Assembly: GCF_965219715.1 (NCBI RefSeq)
Contig: NZ_OZ244785.1
Span: forward strand, 806,001-870,000
Source of the DNA: Bacterioplanoides sp965219715
GTDB taxonomy: Bacteria > Pseudomonadota > Gammaproteobacteria > Pseudomonadales > Oceanobacteraceae
Length of the DNA: 64,000 nt
Reading direction: 5' to 3'
The translations under genes were made by a program, and so were the position numbers. The notes beneath the pieces were generated by a model. It made no database searches, was not told the origin of the DNA, and saw nothing but the letters and a program-made list of their open reading frames with translations. Positions 28,535-36,232 of the stretch are shown in pieces; within the stretch, counting starts at the first letter, position 1; each line of letters opens with the position of its first letter.

Positions 28535-29581
28535 TCAGTTAGGCTTCACACCTTCGATATCGATCGGCAACGATAAACCCAGAATAAAATCTGGCGCTAA
28601 TTCCGTTACCCCATAGCCAACATTGATATTGGCAATCGTTTTTGGCGAAACCCTGACGCCTAAAGCGAAGTTCATAATACCCGTCATCTGGCTCCCTGCG
28701 GTTGATGTACGAGTATTTGCACCGTCCTGCAAAACAAAACGAGTTTTATCGTTAAATGAACCCTGGAATGACGCACTCAATGAAACATCATAAGAAAGAG
28801 AGTAAGCAAAGCCCATCGAGAAAGATAAGTTACTTCCCGGATGCACCTCGCGGAGAATAGCACTACCCCTAACCTGATTTAGGTCTGTTAGAGGGAAATT
28901 ATAACCAAATGTACCAGAGCCAAATAAAACAACCGGGTCGAGTACTTTAGATACACTTACCCCACCACTTAAACCGTAAGTTCCGGAACCGGTGGATAGA
29001 TTTTTGTTTAAATCAATTTCGTATGGACTATCACCAGTCTTTAAACGGGCACTACCAAAGAAAGTTGAAGACATTTTTCCCGGAACATACTCAAAAGGCT
29101 GCCAGCGCGTAGTACCAGTTAAATCACCAATTGAGTACGCGGTCAGGTCTTCACCTGTATCAAATTTTGCAATAAGAGGTAAACGACCGCTCAATGTCAG
29201 ATTATTTAACAAGCCATAATCGAAAGTAATCGAATTGGTGAAAGTATGAGAAGCAACTGGAGAGACATTGGCATTTTTCACTACACCCGATCCCTGTGGT
29301 CTACCATCAACAAGATTTGGCTCGATAACCAGCTCAATGCGCTGATCACCAAAATAGGAATAGTCGAAGTTATAATTCAGACTCATTCCACCTTGCTTAA
29401 GTAATGAGTAGTTTTTCTCTGCTGCTTCAAATACTTCTTCAAGCGCCCTTTCTGTATCCGCGTCATTATCCTGTTTAGACAACGCCTCCCGTGCCTTTGA
29501 CAAATCACGGGCACTCTCTGCTGATGCTAAGCCCGCCATCAAAACCAAAGAAACCATTACCAGCGTGGATCGAATTAACAT
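28535..29581 (-). CDS. Outer-membrane beta-barrel with N-terminal coiled coil (FilC-like)
   Basis: This 348-residue protein has a signal peptide (about 1-21, ending LASA), then a charged helical segment at about 22-65 (SKAREALSKQDNDADTER, EEVFEAAEKNYSLLKQ) with heptad character, then repeated amphipathic strands such as MSLNYNFDYSYFGDQRIEL and TFTNSITFDYGLLNNLTLSG typical of transporter-like barrels. The plan (helical N-terminal tail plus barrel) resembles FapF, the trimeric exporter of Pseudomonas functional amyloid. It lies between the C39 peptidase gene and the FadL-like gene. The FilC name comes from gene order only. Confidence 0.68.
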   Translation of the reverse strand: MLIRSTLVMVSLVLMAGLASAESARDLSKAREALSKQDNDADTERALEEVFEAAEKNYSLLKQGGMSLNYNFDYSYFGDQRIELVIEPNLVDGRPQGSGVVKNANVSPVASHTFTNSITFDYGLLNNLTLSGRLPLIAKFDTGEDLTAYSIGDLTGTTRWQPFEYVPGKMSSTFFGSARLKTGDSPYEIDLNKNLSTGSGTYGLSGGVSVSKVLDPVVLFGSGTFGYNFPLTDLNQVRGSAILREVHPGSNLSFSMGFAYSLSYDVSLSASFQGSFNDKTRFVLQDGANTRTSTAGSQMTGIMNFALGVRVSPKTIANINVGYGVTELAPDFILGLSLPIDIEGVKPN

Positions 29582-29602
29582 GTACCTATGCCCTGTATCT
29601 TA

Positions 29603-30535
29603 TTATTTTCTTCGAAAGCGCAACGTTTTCTCGATACGCTCGGTAGGATCACTACTATTCCAAACATTAAAGTCGTCCTGCGCTACACCGTCTGCTGCAG
29701 TCTCAATTTTAAATTCAAATAAAGTTTCGCCGTCTTCATTCTTTTTAATATTGCCGTTTTCATCGCGCTGACTTTGGAGTGTTGAACGTAGATTATTGTG
29801 CAAAGAAGCGATTTTATTACCAACAAGATCCTCGTGACGCATCATAAAATGAGGAAATTCTCGATATGTATTTTGGGCAATAATATAGTCGGAGACATAA
29901 CGCATATCTTCTTCTCTTAATTCCAGCCCACTTGCTGGACGGTGACCATTAGGAAAAACAATAAAGAGGACATTATTATCCCAGATTTCAAGAAAACGAT
30001 TTAATGTAAAGCTTAAATTACCAAGCGCAGGATCAGCAACATAGACCCTACCCTCATAAACTGTACGAATAACAACAAAATGTTTAAATCCAGCGTATTC
30101 AATCGGAGCGATTGCCGGGTGATCAAGCTCAATCAGGTCAGAGGCCTCGGCTTTAAACCCGCCCGATGGGTGACCCAAGGCAGTTACCAGGCGTTTCATA
30201 TCTAACAGAGAAAAGCCGCGTCGCTGGACGATGCGCTCAGTTTCACCGAAACGTAGCAACCCCTCCATCACCTGGCGTTCCTGGAAATTACGTCCCAGAT
30301 AGAAATCGAGAAGAGTCGTTAATGCAGCGGAACCACAAGAGTAATCATATGCCTGACGTACGACGTTATTAAATTTCTGAACTGCCAAAGGCTCAACATT
30401 GACGACTTGATCGTATTGACCATCTTGACCAACAGCAACTCGCACAACGGTATCACCCTGATTTCTATCAGGAACAATCGCAAATTCGTTAACCATTGCA
30501 AACGCAATAATAGAACCTAGGAGAATGACAAACAT
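29603..30535 (-). CDS. C39-family peptidase, membrane-anchored or secreted (FilB-like)
   Basis: This 310-residue protein begins with a hydrophobic segment (about 1-19) acting as signal peptide or anchor, so the peptidase domain should face the periplasm. The C39 papain-like triad is complete: QAYDYSCGSAALTTLL with oxyanion Q61 and Cys67, KHFVVIRT with His152, and VYVADPALG with Asp168. There is no ABC transporter attached or nearby, unlike bacteriocin exporters; FapD of the Pseudomonas amyloid system is a comparable free-standing C39 peptidase. It follows the FilA-like gene, which carries a likely substrate motif. Confidence 0.82.
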   Translation of the reverse strand: MFVILLGSIIAFAMVNEFAIVPDRNQGDTVVRVAVGQDGQYDQVVNVEPLAVQKFNNVVRQAYDYSCGSAALTTLLDFYLGRNFQERQVMEGLLRFGETERIVQRRGFSLLDMKRLVTALGHPSGGFKAEASDLIELDHPAIAPIEYAGFKHFVVIRTVYEGRVYVADPALGNLSFTLNRFLEIWDNNVLFIVFPNGHRPASGLELREEDMRYVSDYIIAQNTYREFPHFMMRHEDLVGNKIASLHNNLRSTLQSQRDENGNIKKNEDGETLFEFKIETAADGVAQDDFNVWNSSDPTERIEKTLRFRRK

Positions 30536-30662
30536 TTTATTTTTATCTTAATTATTAGTCTTAGCAATGTTACATAAAATCACACAACCAACCAAGCCAA
30601 AATTGCTCACTTTTAAACATTTTCGGCCATATTTTTGCCAACTTTACATTTACATCAGGCAC

Positions 30663-30693
30663 AAAAAAACCCGCCGAAGCGGGTCTTTTTTTA
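30663..30693 (-). terminator. Terminator/attenuator between filA-like and C39 genes
   Basis: AAAAAACCCGC and GCGGGTCTTTTTTT form a strong hairpin with A and T runs on both sides, 20-50 nt after the filA-like stop on the minus strand. It should end most filA-like transcripts and let only part read into the secretion genes, a common way to make far more structural subunit than machinery. A separate promoter for the C39 gene in 30536-30660 is also possible. Confidence 0.8.
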
Positions 30694-30712
30694 ACAGTTC
30701 ACCAAGTAAAAC

Positions 30713-31900
30713 TTAGTGACCGTAAATACGCTGAGTCAGACCATTTAGCTGGATATTACTCACCGACACAGAACCGATGGAAGCACCGCCCAACTCAATA
30801 CCACCAACTTCCAGAGTGCCATTGATGTTACCCATTGCAATGTAAACACCACCACCTGATGCAGCAGTCCCACCTTGAGCCCAAATAGTTTGCTTAACGT
30901 TCACAGCACCACCTGCACCATCATCAAAGGTAACATCTTTCAGCTTGACTGCAGAACCGCCTGCAATTGCACCTTGCAACGCTGTCAGCTCAGCACCCTC
31001 AATGTCACCATCATTATCCGCATCGAAGGTGTTAGCACCCGCAAACGCAGCCTTATCTGTCGCAGCAGCATAGCCAGCAGCATAAGCAGTCGCAGAATCA
31101 GTACCACGAGTATTTGCTTGAGCCTGAGTATAACCGAATGCACCAACATCCAGATCTACAATACGAACATCCATATCAGCCAGGATCACAGCAGAACCGT
31201 CAGCAGCATTAGAAGTTACACCTGCACCATTATCGAAAGACTGAGTAATGCCGTAGGCAGCCGCGGCACCCGGGTTAGCCATATTAACAACCGTAGTATC
31301 GTTGCGCTCAAGAGCAATTACAGCATGAACATCATTAACCACTTCCGTTTGGTAAGCTGTACCGTTTGAATCAGCTACCCAAGTCGAGTTTGTATCAACC
31401 TGTGCAGTAGAAGCACCAACTGCACCAGTTGGAGCCGTAGCGCTTGTCAGAACGTATTCAGACTCATTGGTAGTTTTTTCACCAGCAGCATTCAAAAAAT
31501 CGCCATCAGAATCAACATGATACTGTTGCTGAGACCAAGAACCTTTAGTGCTACGCAAAGCAACCGCACTGGTACCTGCCTGAACGCCATTACCGATATC
31601 GATAGTCAGATTATTGGTAGTAGTCATACCAATCTTCAGGGAACCATCAGCCAGAGTGTCGATGGTCTGAGTGATATCAGTCTCGCTCACACGGATATTT
31701 TCCAGAACAACCGTACCTTCATCAGTGTAAGCAACTTCGCCGATAGTGATACCAGCCGCATCCATATCAATTTCAATGGTAACACCAGCCTGACCAGTCA
31801 CACCGCCCAACTCAGAATCACCGATTGGCTGCAGCGCTTGAGCAGCAAATGAGGCTGCAGCAATTGCTGCGGCGAGAGTAGCTTTTTGTAAGAATTTCAT
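30713..31900 (-). CDS. FilA-like (DUF6160-type) secreted surface protein
   Basis: This 395-residue protein has a Sec signal peptide (residues 1-22, ending AAQA), then the conserved FilA/DUF6160 N-terminus LQPIGDSELGGVTGQAGVTI. That stretch matches the spacing of a double-glycine leader (E30, L31, V34, G36, Q37). The rest is Gly/Ala/Thr/Asn-rich with regular beta-type repeats, and an EF-hand-like loop DADNDGDIEGAEL lies near residues 293-305, suggesting calcium binding. Cysteines are absent. ATG 31900 is preferred over the GTG at 31909 because GGAG lies at a workable distance only for the ATG. It heads the cluster. A role as fibre or surface subunit is inferred from the family and neighbours. 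Confidence 0.72.
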   Translation of the reverse strand: MKFLQKATLAAAIAAASFAAQALQPIGDSELGGVTGQAGVTIEIDMDAAGITIGEVAYTDEGTVVLENIRVSETDITQTIDTLADGSLKIGMTTTNNLTIDIGNGVQAGTSAVALRSTKGSWSQQQYHVDSDGDFLNAAGEKTTNESEYVLTSATAPTGAVGASTAQVDTNSTWVADSNGTAYQTEVVNDVHAVIALERNDTTVVNMANPGAAAAYGITQSFDNGAGVTSNAADGSAVILADMDVRIVDLDVGAFGYTQAQANTRGTDSATAYAAGYAAATDKAAFAGANTFDADNDGDIEGAELTALQGAIAGGSAVKLKDVTFDDGAGGAVNVKQTIWAQGGTAASGGGVYIAMGNINGTLEVGGIELGGASIGSVSVSNIQLNGLTQRIYGH

Positions 31901-32280
31901 TGAGTGCACACTCCAATATTATTTTTTTTACTTAAGTATTCGAGCATTTCCATGCTCTATCACCACCCAGCTTCTCAACCAGTTTATGTGTTTGACAATC
32001 TAAGCAGATGAATTTTTTTACTTAACGTAGTTGGCTTACGTTTTGGCAGATTTTTATATCTGACGATTTAGTTTTTCTTGTTCTTGTTTTCCCAGCTCTG
32101 TGGGAGAATGCACACAATCTATTATGGGGTTAAAAACTTGTCTAGCTCTTTTTTACATATTTTCACAGAGACGCTTGTGATTGTTACTTAGAAAATTGAC
32201 ACACAAGACAAGAAGAACCAACTTAACCCTTAATTATCAGTAACTTAGAAAAACGAAACGAGCATTAAAACTGGCTTATT
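31901..32280. other. Divergent intergenic region between filA-like gene and pabB
   Basis: This 380-bp AT-rich gap must carry promoters in both directions. A small perfect hairpin, GAGCAT-TTCC-ATGCTC (31942-31957), lies in the likely 5' leader of the filA-like mRNA. I could not identify a convincing -35/-10 pair, a sigma-54 site or a known operator. Confidence 0.5.
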
Positions 32281-33573
32281 ATGTCCCACAAGAAGCTAGA
32301 CCTTAGCGCCAGAACAGCCTTAAACCGAGCACATGCTTTGGATAATCCAATACTACTCTCCGCAGGAGATTACAGCGGTCGTTACATATTGGCTTACGCA
32401 CCAGAACAACTGGTCCCATCAGCAACATCCTGTGCGACAGAGTGGCAGAAACAAATCAAACCTGCATGGCTAGATGACACATCGAACTGCGAAAGCACTG
32501 AGAAATCATCAGCAAACAAACCCTTCGCGAGCGGCTGGGCCGGCTTCTTTCACTATCCAAGTATCTCTAGCCTGAATACAAAGCCCGAGCATCACAATCA
32601 GCCCAAAGGGGTTATGGCTTACTACAACTGCTCTCTTCTTTTGGATATCGATACCGACGAAGTCTGGTTACAGAACCCTAAGCAGTTAAGTGACAAAACA
32701 ATCCTATCCTGGCTTGAGCCTCTCTACAGTGGGCATTCAGTAGAAGCCGAACCACACCAACATAAATGGTCGGCCTTATGGAGTCAGCCTGAGTACACCA
32801 ATGCCTTTAATAAGGTGCAGGACTACTTACGTGCTGGTGATTGCTACCAGATCAATCTAACCATGCCGTTTCGCTGTTCGGGTGATTTAACTGAAAAGAG
32901 CCCTTACCCGCTGATTAAGCAGTTTCGCCCAGCCTTTGGCGGCTATATGAAAACCAAAGGACTGACGCTTTTCAGTGTAAGTCCTGAACGCTTTATCCGA
33001 ATCGACGGCGATCGCATCGAGACCAAACCAATTAAAGGAACCCTCCCTCGGGGAGCAACATCGGAGCAAGACCAACAATTGAAGCAGCAACTTGCTGACA
33101 GCAACAAGAACAAAGCAGAGAATCTGATGATTGTTGACCTGCTTCGCAACGATCTCAGCCGCAGCGCTGAACCACACAGCGTAAAAGTCGAGAAACTGTT
33201 CGAACTTGAATCCCATGCAAACGTGCATCACTTGGTAAGTACTATTTCAGCGAAAAAGCGGGCTGATAAGTCACATCTGGACGTTATTCTCGATGCCTTT
33301 CCTGGGGGATCGATTACCGGCGCACCCAAAAAGCGAGCGATGGAAGTTATTGAGGAGCTGGAGATTAAGCCACGCGGCCTCTATTGCGGCTCATTAGGCT
33401 ATTTTGATGATGCAGGCCATAGCGACTTCAATATTCTGATACGGAGTATCGTTGCAACCAAAGAAGGTGCCGAGTGCTGGGGAGGTGGAGGAATTACAGT
33501 TGATTCAACCGCAGATGACGAGTACCAGGAGATCATGAACAAGGTCGGTAAGATATTATCTACGCCAATGTAG
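32281..33573 (+). CDS. pabB: Aminodeoxychorismate synthase component I
   Basis: This 430-residue chorismate-utilising enzyme makes 4-amino-4-deoxychorismate for folate synthesis with a PabA partner not seen here. Family motifs are CYQINLTMPF, the PIKGTLPRG segment with the reactive lysine typical of PabB, ENLMIVDLLRNDLSR, PGGSITGAPKKRAMEVIEELE and the closing GGGITVDSTADDEYQEIMNK. Length is normal. It is divergent from the fil-like cluster and convergent with thrH, with a hairpin between. Confidence 0.92.
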   Translation: MSHKKLDLSARTALNRAHALDNPILLSAGDYSGRYILAYAPEQLVPSATSCATEWQKQIKPAWLDDTSNCESTEKSSANKPFASGWAGFFHYPSISSLNTKPEHHNQPKGVMAYYNCSLLLDIDTDEVWLQNPKQLSDKTILSWLEPLYSGHSVEAEPHQHKWSALWSQPEYTNAFNKVQDYLRAGDCYQINLTMPFRCSGDLTEKSPYPLIKQFRPAFGGYMKTKGLTLFSVSPERFIRIDGDRIETKPIKGTLPRGATSEQDQQLKQQLADSNKNKAENLMIVDLLRNDLSRSAEPHSVKVEKLFELESHANVHHLVSTISAKKRADKSHLDVILDAFPGGSITGAPKKRAMEVIEELEIKPRGLYCGSLGYFDDAGHSDFNILIRSIVATKEGAECWGGGGITVDSTADDEYQEIMNKVGKILSTPM

Positions 33574-33590
33574 GCCATTAGCTAACATTC

Positions 33591-33618
33591 AGTCGGGAGA
33601 ACAGATGCTCTCCCGACT
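33591..33618 (+). terminator. Hairpin between pabB and thrH
   Basis: AGTCGGGAGA at 33591-33600 pairs perfectly with TCTCCCGACT at 33609-33618. Only a short T stretch follows on the plus strand. It probably ends pabB transcription between the convergent genes. Confidence 0.6.
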
Positions 33619-33631
33619 TTCAGACTGGCTA

Positions 33632-34249
33632 TTAAAGCGTCAGCTCACGATTACTGGCTTTAATAAACTCTTTCTTCAGATCTTCGTAAGTATGCACCGC
33701 AGGGAATTGCGGAAACTCTTCGATCACATTTTGTGGTGCATGGAACAGAATACCGGCATCCGCTTCTGCAAGCATGGTGGTGTCATTGTATGAGTCACCT
33801 GCTGCAATAGTGCGGTAGTAAATCGTTTGCAATGCACGAATGGATTGGCGCTTAGGGTCTGCCTGACGCAGCTTATAATCAACAACGCGACCTTCGTCAT
33901 CAGTAATCAGACGATGACAGAACAGCGTTGGGAAGCCCAGCTGACGCATCAATGGCTGAGAGAACTCATAAAAGGTATCCGACAGGATGATCACCTGAAA
34001 ACGCTCACGCAACCAATCCACAAACTCACGAGCACCCTCTAAAGGCGCAAGCGTAGCGATCACTTCCTGAATATCCTGAATCTTCAGATTATTCTCATCG
34101 AGAATACGCAGACGCTGCTTCATAAGAACATCGTAATCCGGAATATCACGTGTTGTAGCCTTTAATTCTTCAATACCGGTCTTATTAGCAAATTCGATCC
34201 AAATTTCCGGTACCAATACACCTTCCAGATCCAGACATGCGATTTCCAT
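33632..34249 (-). CDS. thrH: Phosphoserine phosphatase / homoserine phosphotransferase ThrH
   Basis: This 205-residue HAD-superfamily protein matches ThrH of Pseudomonas, which dephosphorylates phosphoserine and can pass the phosphate to homoserine. The nucleophile motif is CLDLEGVLVPE (DLEG rather than the usual DxDxT), followed by IILSDTFYEFSQPL (motif II Ser region), and AAGDSYNDTTMLAEAD (motif IV). The length and DLEGVLVPEIW start are characteristic. It offers a route to serine, and hence cysteine, near the sulfur-assimilation genes; that functional link is inference. Confidence 0.93.
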   Translation of the reverse strand: MEIACLDLEGVLVPEIWIEFANKTGIEELKATTRDIPDYDVLMKQRLRILDENNLKIQDIQEVIATLAPLEGAREFVDWLRERFQVIILSDTFYEFSQPLMRQLGFPTLFCHRLITDDEGRVVDYKLRQADPKRQSIRALQTIYYRTIAAGDSYNDTTMLAEADAGILFHAPQNVIEEFPQFPAVHTYEDLKKEFIKASNRELTL

Positions 34250-34357
34250 GTGAGCTCCCGCTGTTTTCGTGACTAAATATGATGAGTTTTGTTCGCGCGT
34301 ACTCTACCAATGCAGATTTCAAAGACAAGTTGAAAACCACATATAAATATTCTTTTT

Positions 34358-34374
34358 TATTCTTTTATCGAATA
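34358..34374 (+). promoter_or_regulatory. Putative CysB operator upstream of cysH
   Basis: TATTC-N7-GAATA lies about 52 nt before the cysH start. A further TATTC half-site at 34348-34352 is exactly 10 bp upstream, on the same face of the helix. The same palindrome and spacing occur before cysI and between cysB and the TauE-like gene. Confidence 0.62.
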
Positions 34375-34425
34375 CAAAGGCCATGCTAGCCTTTCACGCT
34401 TTAATAATTACGCCGGAAATCAGCC

Positions 34426-35046
34426 ATGACCGATATTGCTAACGCCAATCTGCAACTCGCTGATGCAGATCCACAAACAATCGTACGCTGGGCCATTGAA
34501 AATGGTAGCAACCCTCTGGTTACCACCAACTTCGGTCCGTATGAAGCTGTGATTTTACACATGGCGACTCAGGTTAAGTCCGACATTCGTGTAATCTGGA
34601 TCGACTCTGGTTACAACACCCGCGAAACCTACAAAGTCGCAGAAGAGTTAATCAGCTCTCTGAATCTTAATATTGATGTATATACACCTAAAGTATCTGC
34701 AGCACGTCGCGATGCGGCACTGGGTGGTATTCCAGGTGTCGATGACCCTGCGCACGAAGAGTTCACCCGCCAGTTCAAGCTTGAACCATTCGAACGCGCT
34801 ATGGCCGAAGCAAAACCAGATGTTTGGCTGACAGCAGTGCGTAAAGAGCAAACAGCCTTCCGCCAGGAGATGGATATCGTTTCCGAAGGCCCGAATGGTG
34901 TTCTGAAAGTTGCTCCGGTATTAAACTGGCTGGAAAGTGATATGCAGAAGTACCTTGAAGAAAATAATCTTCCGAATGTGATCAAGTATTTTGACCCGAC
35001 TAAAGCGATCTCAAACCGCGAGTGTGGTTTACATACCAAGATCTGA
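34426..35046 (+). CDS. cysH: Phosphoadenosine phosphosulfate reductase (CysH family)
   Basis: This 206-residue protein reduces activated sulfate to sulfite. It has the PP-loop-like region TTNFGPYEAVILHMA, the IDSGYNTRETY segment, TAVRKEQTAFRQE and the C-terminal catalytic NRECGLHTKI with the reactive Cys. The only cysteine is that catalytic one, so the CC...CxxC ligands of the [4Fe-4S] APS reductases are missing; this points to a PAPS-using enzyme. It is shorter than E. coli CysH (244 residues), mainly at the N-terminus. It sits convergent with cysB. Confidence 0.9.
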   Translation: MTDIANANLQLADADPQTIVRWAIENGSNPLVTTNFGPYEAVILHMATQVKSDIRVIWIDSGYNTRETYKVAEELISSLNLNIDVYTPKVSAARRDAALGGIPGVDDPAHEEFTRQFKLEPFERAMAEAKPDVWLTAVRKEQTAFRQEMDIVSEGPNGVLKVAPVLNWLESDMQKYLEENNLPNVIKYFDPTKAISNRECGLHTKI

Positions 35047-35053
35047 TGTCGAT

Positions 35054-35110
35054 AGTTTCAGAGCAATAAAAAAGGGCGATCTAATCGCCCTTTTTTATTG
35101 CTCTGAAACT
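35054..35110. terminator. Bidirectional terminator between cysH and cysB
   Basis: A perfect 27-bp stem (35054-35080 with 35084-35110, loop CTA) centres on GGGCGAT/ATCGCCC flanked by A and T runs. It can act as an intrinsic terminator on both strands for the convergent cysH and cysB genes. Confidence 0.92.
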
Positions 35111-35121
35111 CAGACTGCTCA

Positions 35122-36096
35122 TCAATGCTCTGGCAACACAACATCCGAAAACAGCTCATCAATTTCTTGTCGACTGTGACAATGGGTAGCCTTCTCGACC
35201 AGATCTCGACTCAGGTGTGGTGCAAAAGCGGAGATAAAGTCGTACATATAGCCACGCAAGAACGTGCCTTTGCGGAAACCAATCTGAGTTACGCTTGGTG
35301 CAAACAGATGACTCGCATCAATCGCTACCAGATCTGAATCCTGCTCTTTATCCAATGCCATGCTGGCAACGATTCCAACACCTACCCCTAATCGAACATA
35401 GGTTTTTATCACATCGGAATCAGCTGCCGTAAACGCAACACGTGGCGTCAGGCCACGGGTTTTGAATGCTTCATCCAATTTCGAACGCCCGGTAAACCCA
35501 AAAACGTAAGTTACCAGCGGATATGCAGCGACCTGCTCAAGCGACGGCCTCGGGTTCTGAGCCAACGGATGATTTCGTGGCACCAATATACTGCGATTCC
35601 AGCGATAGCACGGCATCATAATCAGATCAGAGAACAGCTCCATCGCTTCGGTAGCAATGGCAAAGTCGGTTGTTCCGTTAGCTGCCATCTCAGAAATCTG
35701 CATCGGCGTCCCCTGATGCATATGCAGAGAGACATCCGGATACTTTTGCATAAACCCTTCTATAACACCCGGCAAAGCGTAGCGTGCCTGGGTGTGGGTC
35801 GTAGCAATCGACAAGCTGCCTTTGGTTTCGTCACTGAACTCCTGAGCAACCTGTTTAATGCTTTCTACTTTACGCAGAATCTCACCAGCCACCTGCAAAA
35901 TGGCCTCACCTGCCGGCGTAATGCGCGTTAAATGCTTACCACTGCGGGCAAACACCTCAACACCTAACTCATCTTCCAGCAGGCGGATTTGCTTACTGAT
36001 ACCCGGCTGAGAGGTGTACAGTACCTGAGCAGTCGCAGAGACATTCAGGTCGTGATGCGCTACCTCCCATATGTAACGCAGTTGCTGTAACTTCAT
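35122..36096 (-). CDS. cysB: LysR-family regulator CysB
   Basis: This 324-residue regulator controls sulfate assimilation in response to acetylserine and sulfur supply. The N-terminus MKLQQLRYIWEVAHHDLNVSATAQ and helix-turn-helix TSQPGISKQIRLLEDELG are characteristic of CysB; the effector domain has TTHTQARYALP and the conserved TYVRLGVGVGIVASMA. ATG 36096 is chosen because GGAGGACGT precedes it; the frame extends upstream but without support. It is convergent with cysH and divergent from a TauE/SafE permease gene, with a likely autoregulatory operator between. Confidence 0.95.
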   Translation of the reverse strand: MKLQQLRYIWEVAHHDLNVSATAQVLYTSQPGISKQIRLLEDELGVEVFARSGKHLTRITPAGEAILQVAGEILRKVESIKQVAQEFSDETKGSLSIATTHTQARYALPGVIEGFMQKYPDVSLHMHQGTPMQISEMAANGTTDFAIATEAMELFSDLIMMPCYRWNRSILVPRNHPLAQNPRPSLEQVAAYPLVTYVFGFTGRSKLDEAFKTRGLTPRVAFTAADSDVIKTYVRLGVGVGIVASMALDKEQDSDLVAIDASHLFAPSVTQIGFRKGTFLRGYMYDFISAFAPHLSRDLVEKATHCHSRQEIDELFSDVVLPEH

Positions 36097-36144
36097 ACGT
36101 CCTCCGTGCCAGACCTTGTGTTTCGTTATAAAAATATAAACAAA

Positions 36145-36161
36145 TATTCTTTTCCAGAATA
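36145..36161. promoter_or_regulatory. Putative CysB operator between cysB and TauE-like gene
   Basis: TATTC-N7-GAATA (36145-36149 and 36157-36161) lies between the divergent cysB and TauE/SafE-like genes, at a position that could serve autorepression of cysB and activation of the permease. It is the third copy of this motif in the window, each next to a sulfur gene. Confidence 0.62.
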
Positions 36162-36232
36162 GATGCAACACACTACATTAGCGTTGAATCTTTATTTTTT
36201 AGAGCTACTGGTACTACTTTAGACCATATTTC

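Noticed and set aside
31000..31369. Ser/Ile/Thr-rich plus-strand frame inside the filA-like gene
   Set aside because: It is a low-complexity shadow of the Ala/Gly/Asp-rich minus-strand coding sequence.
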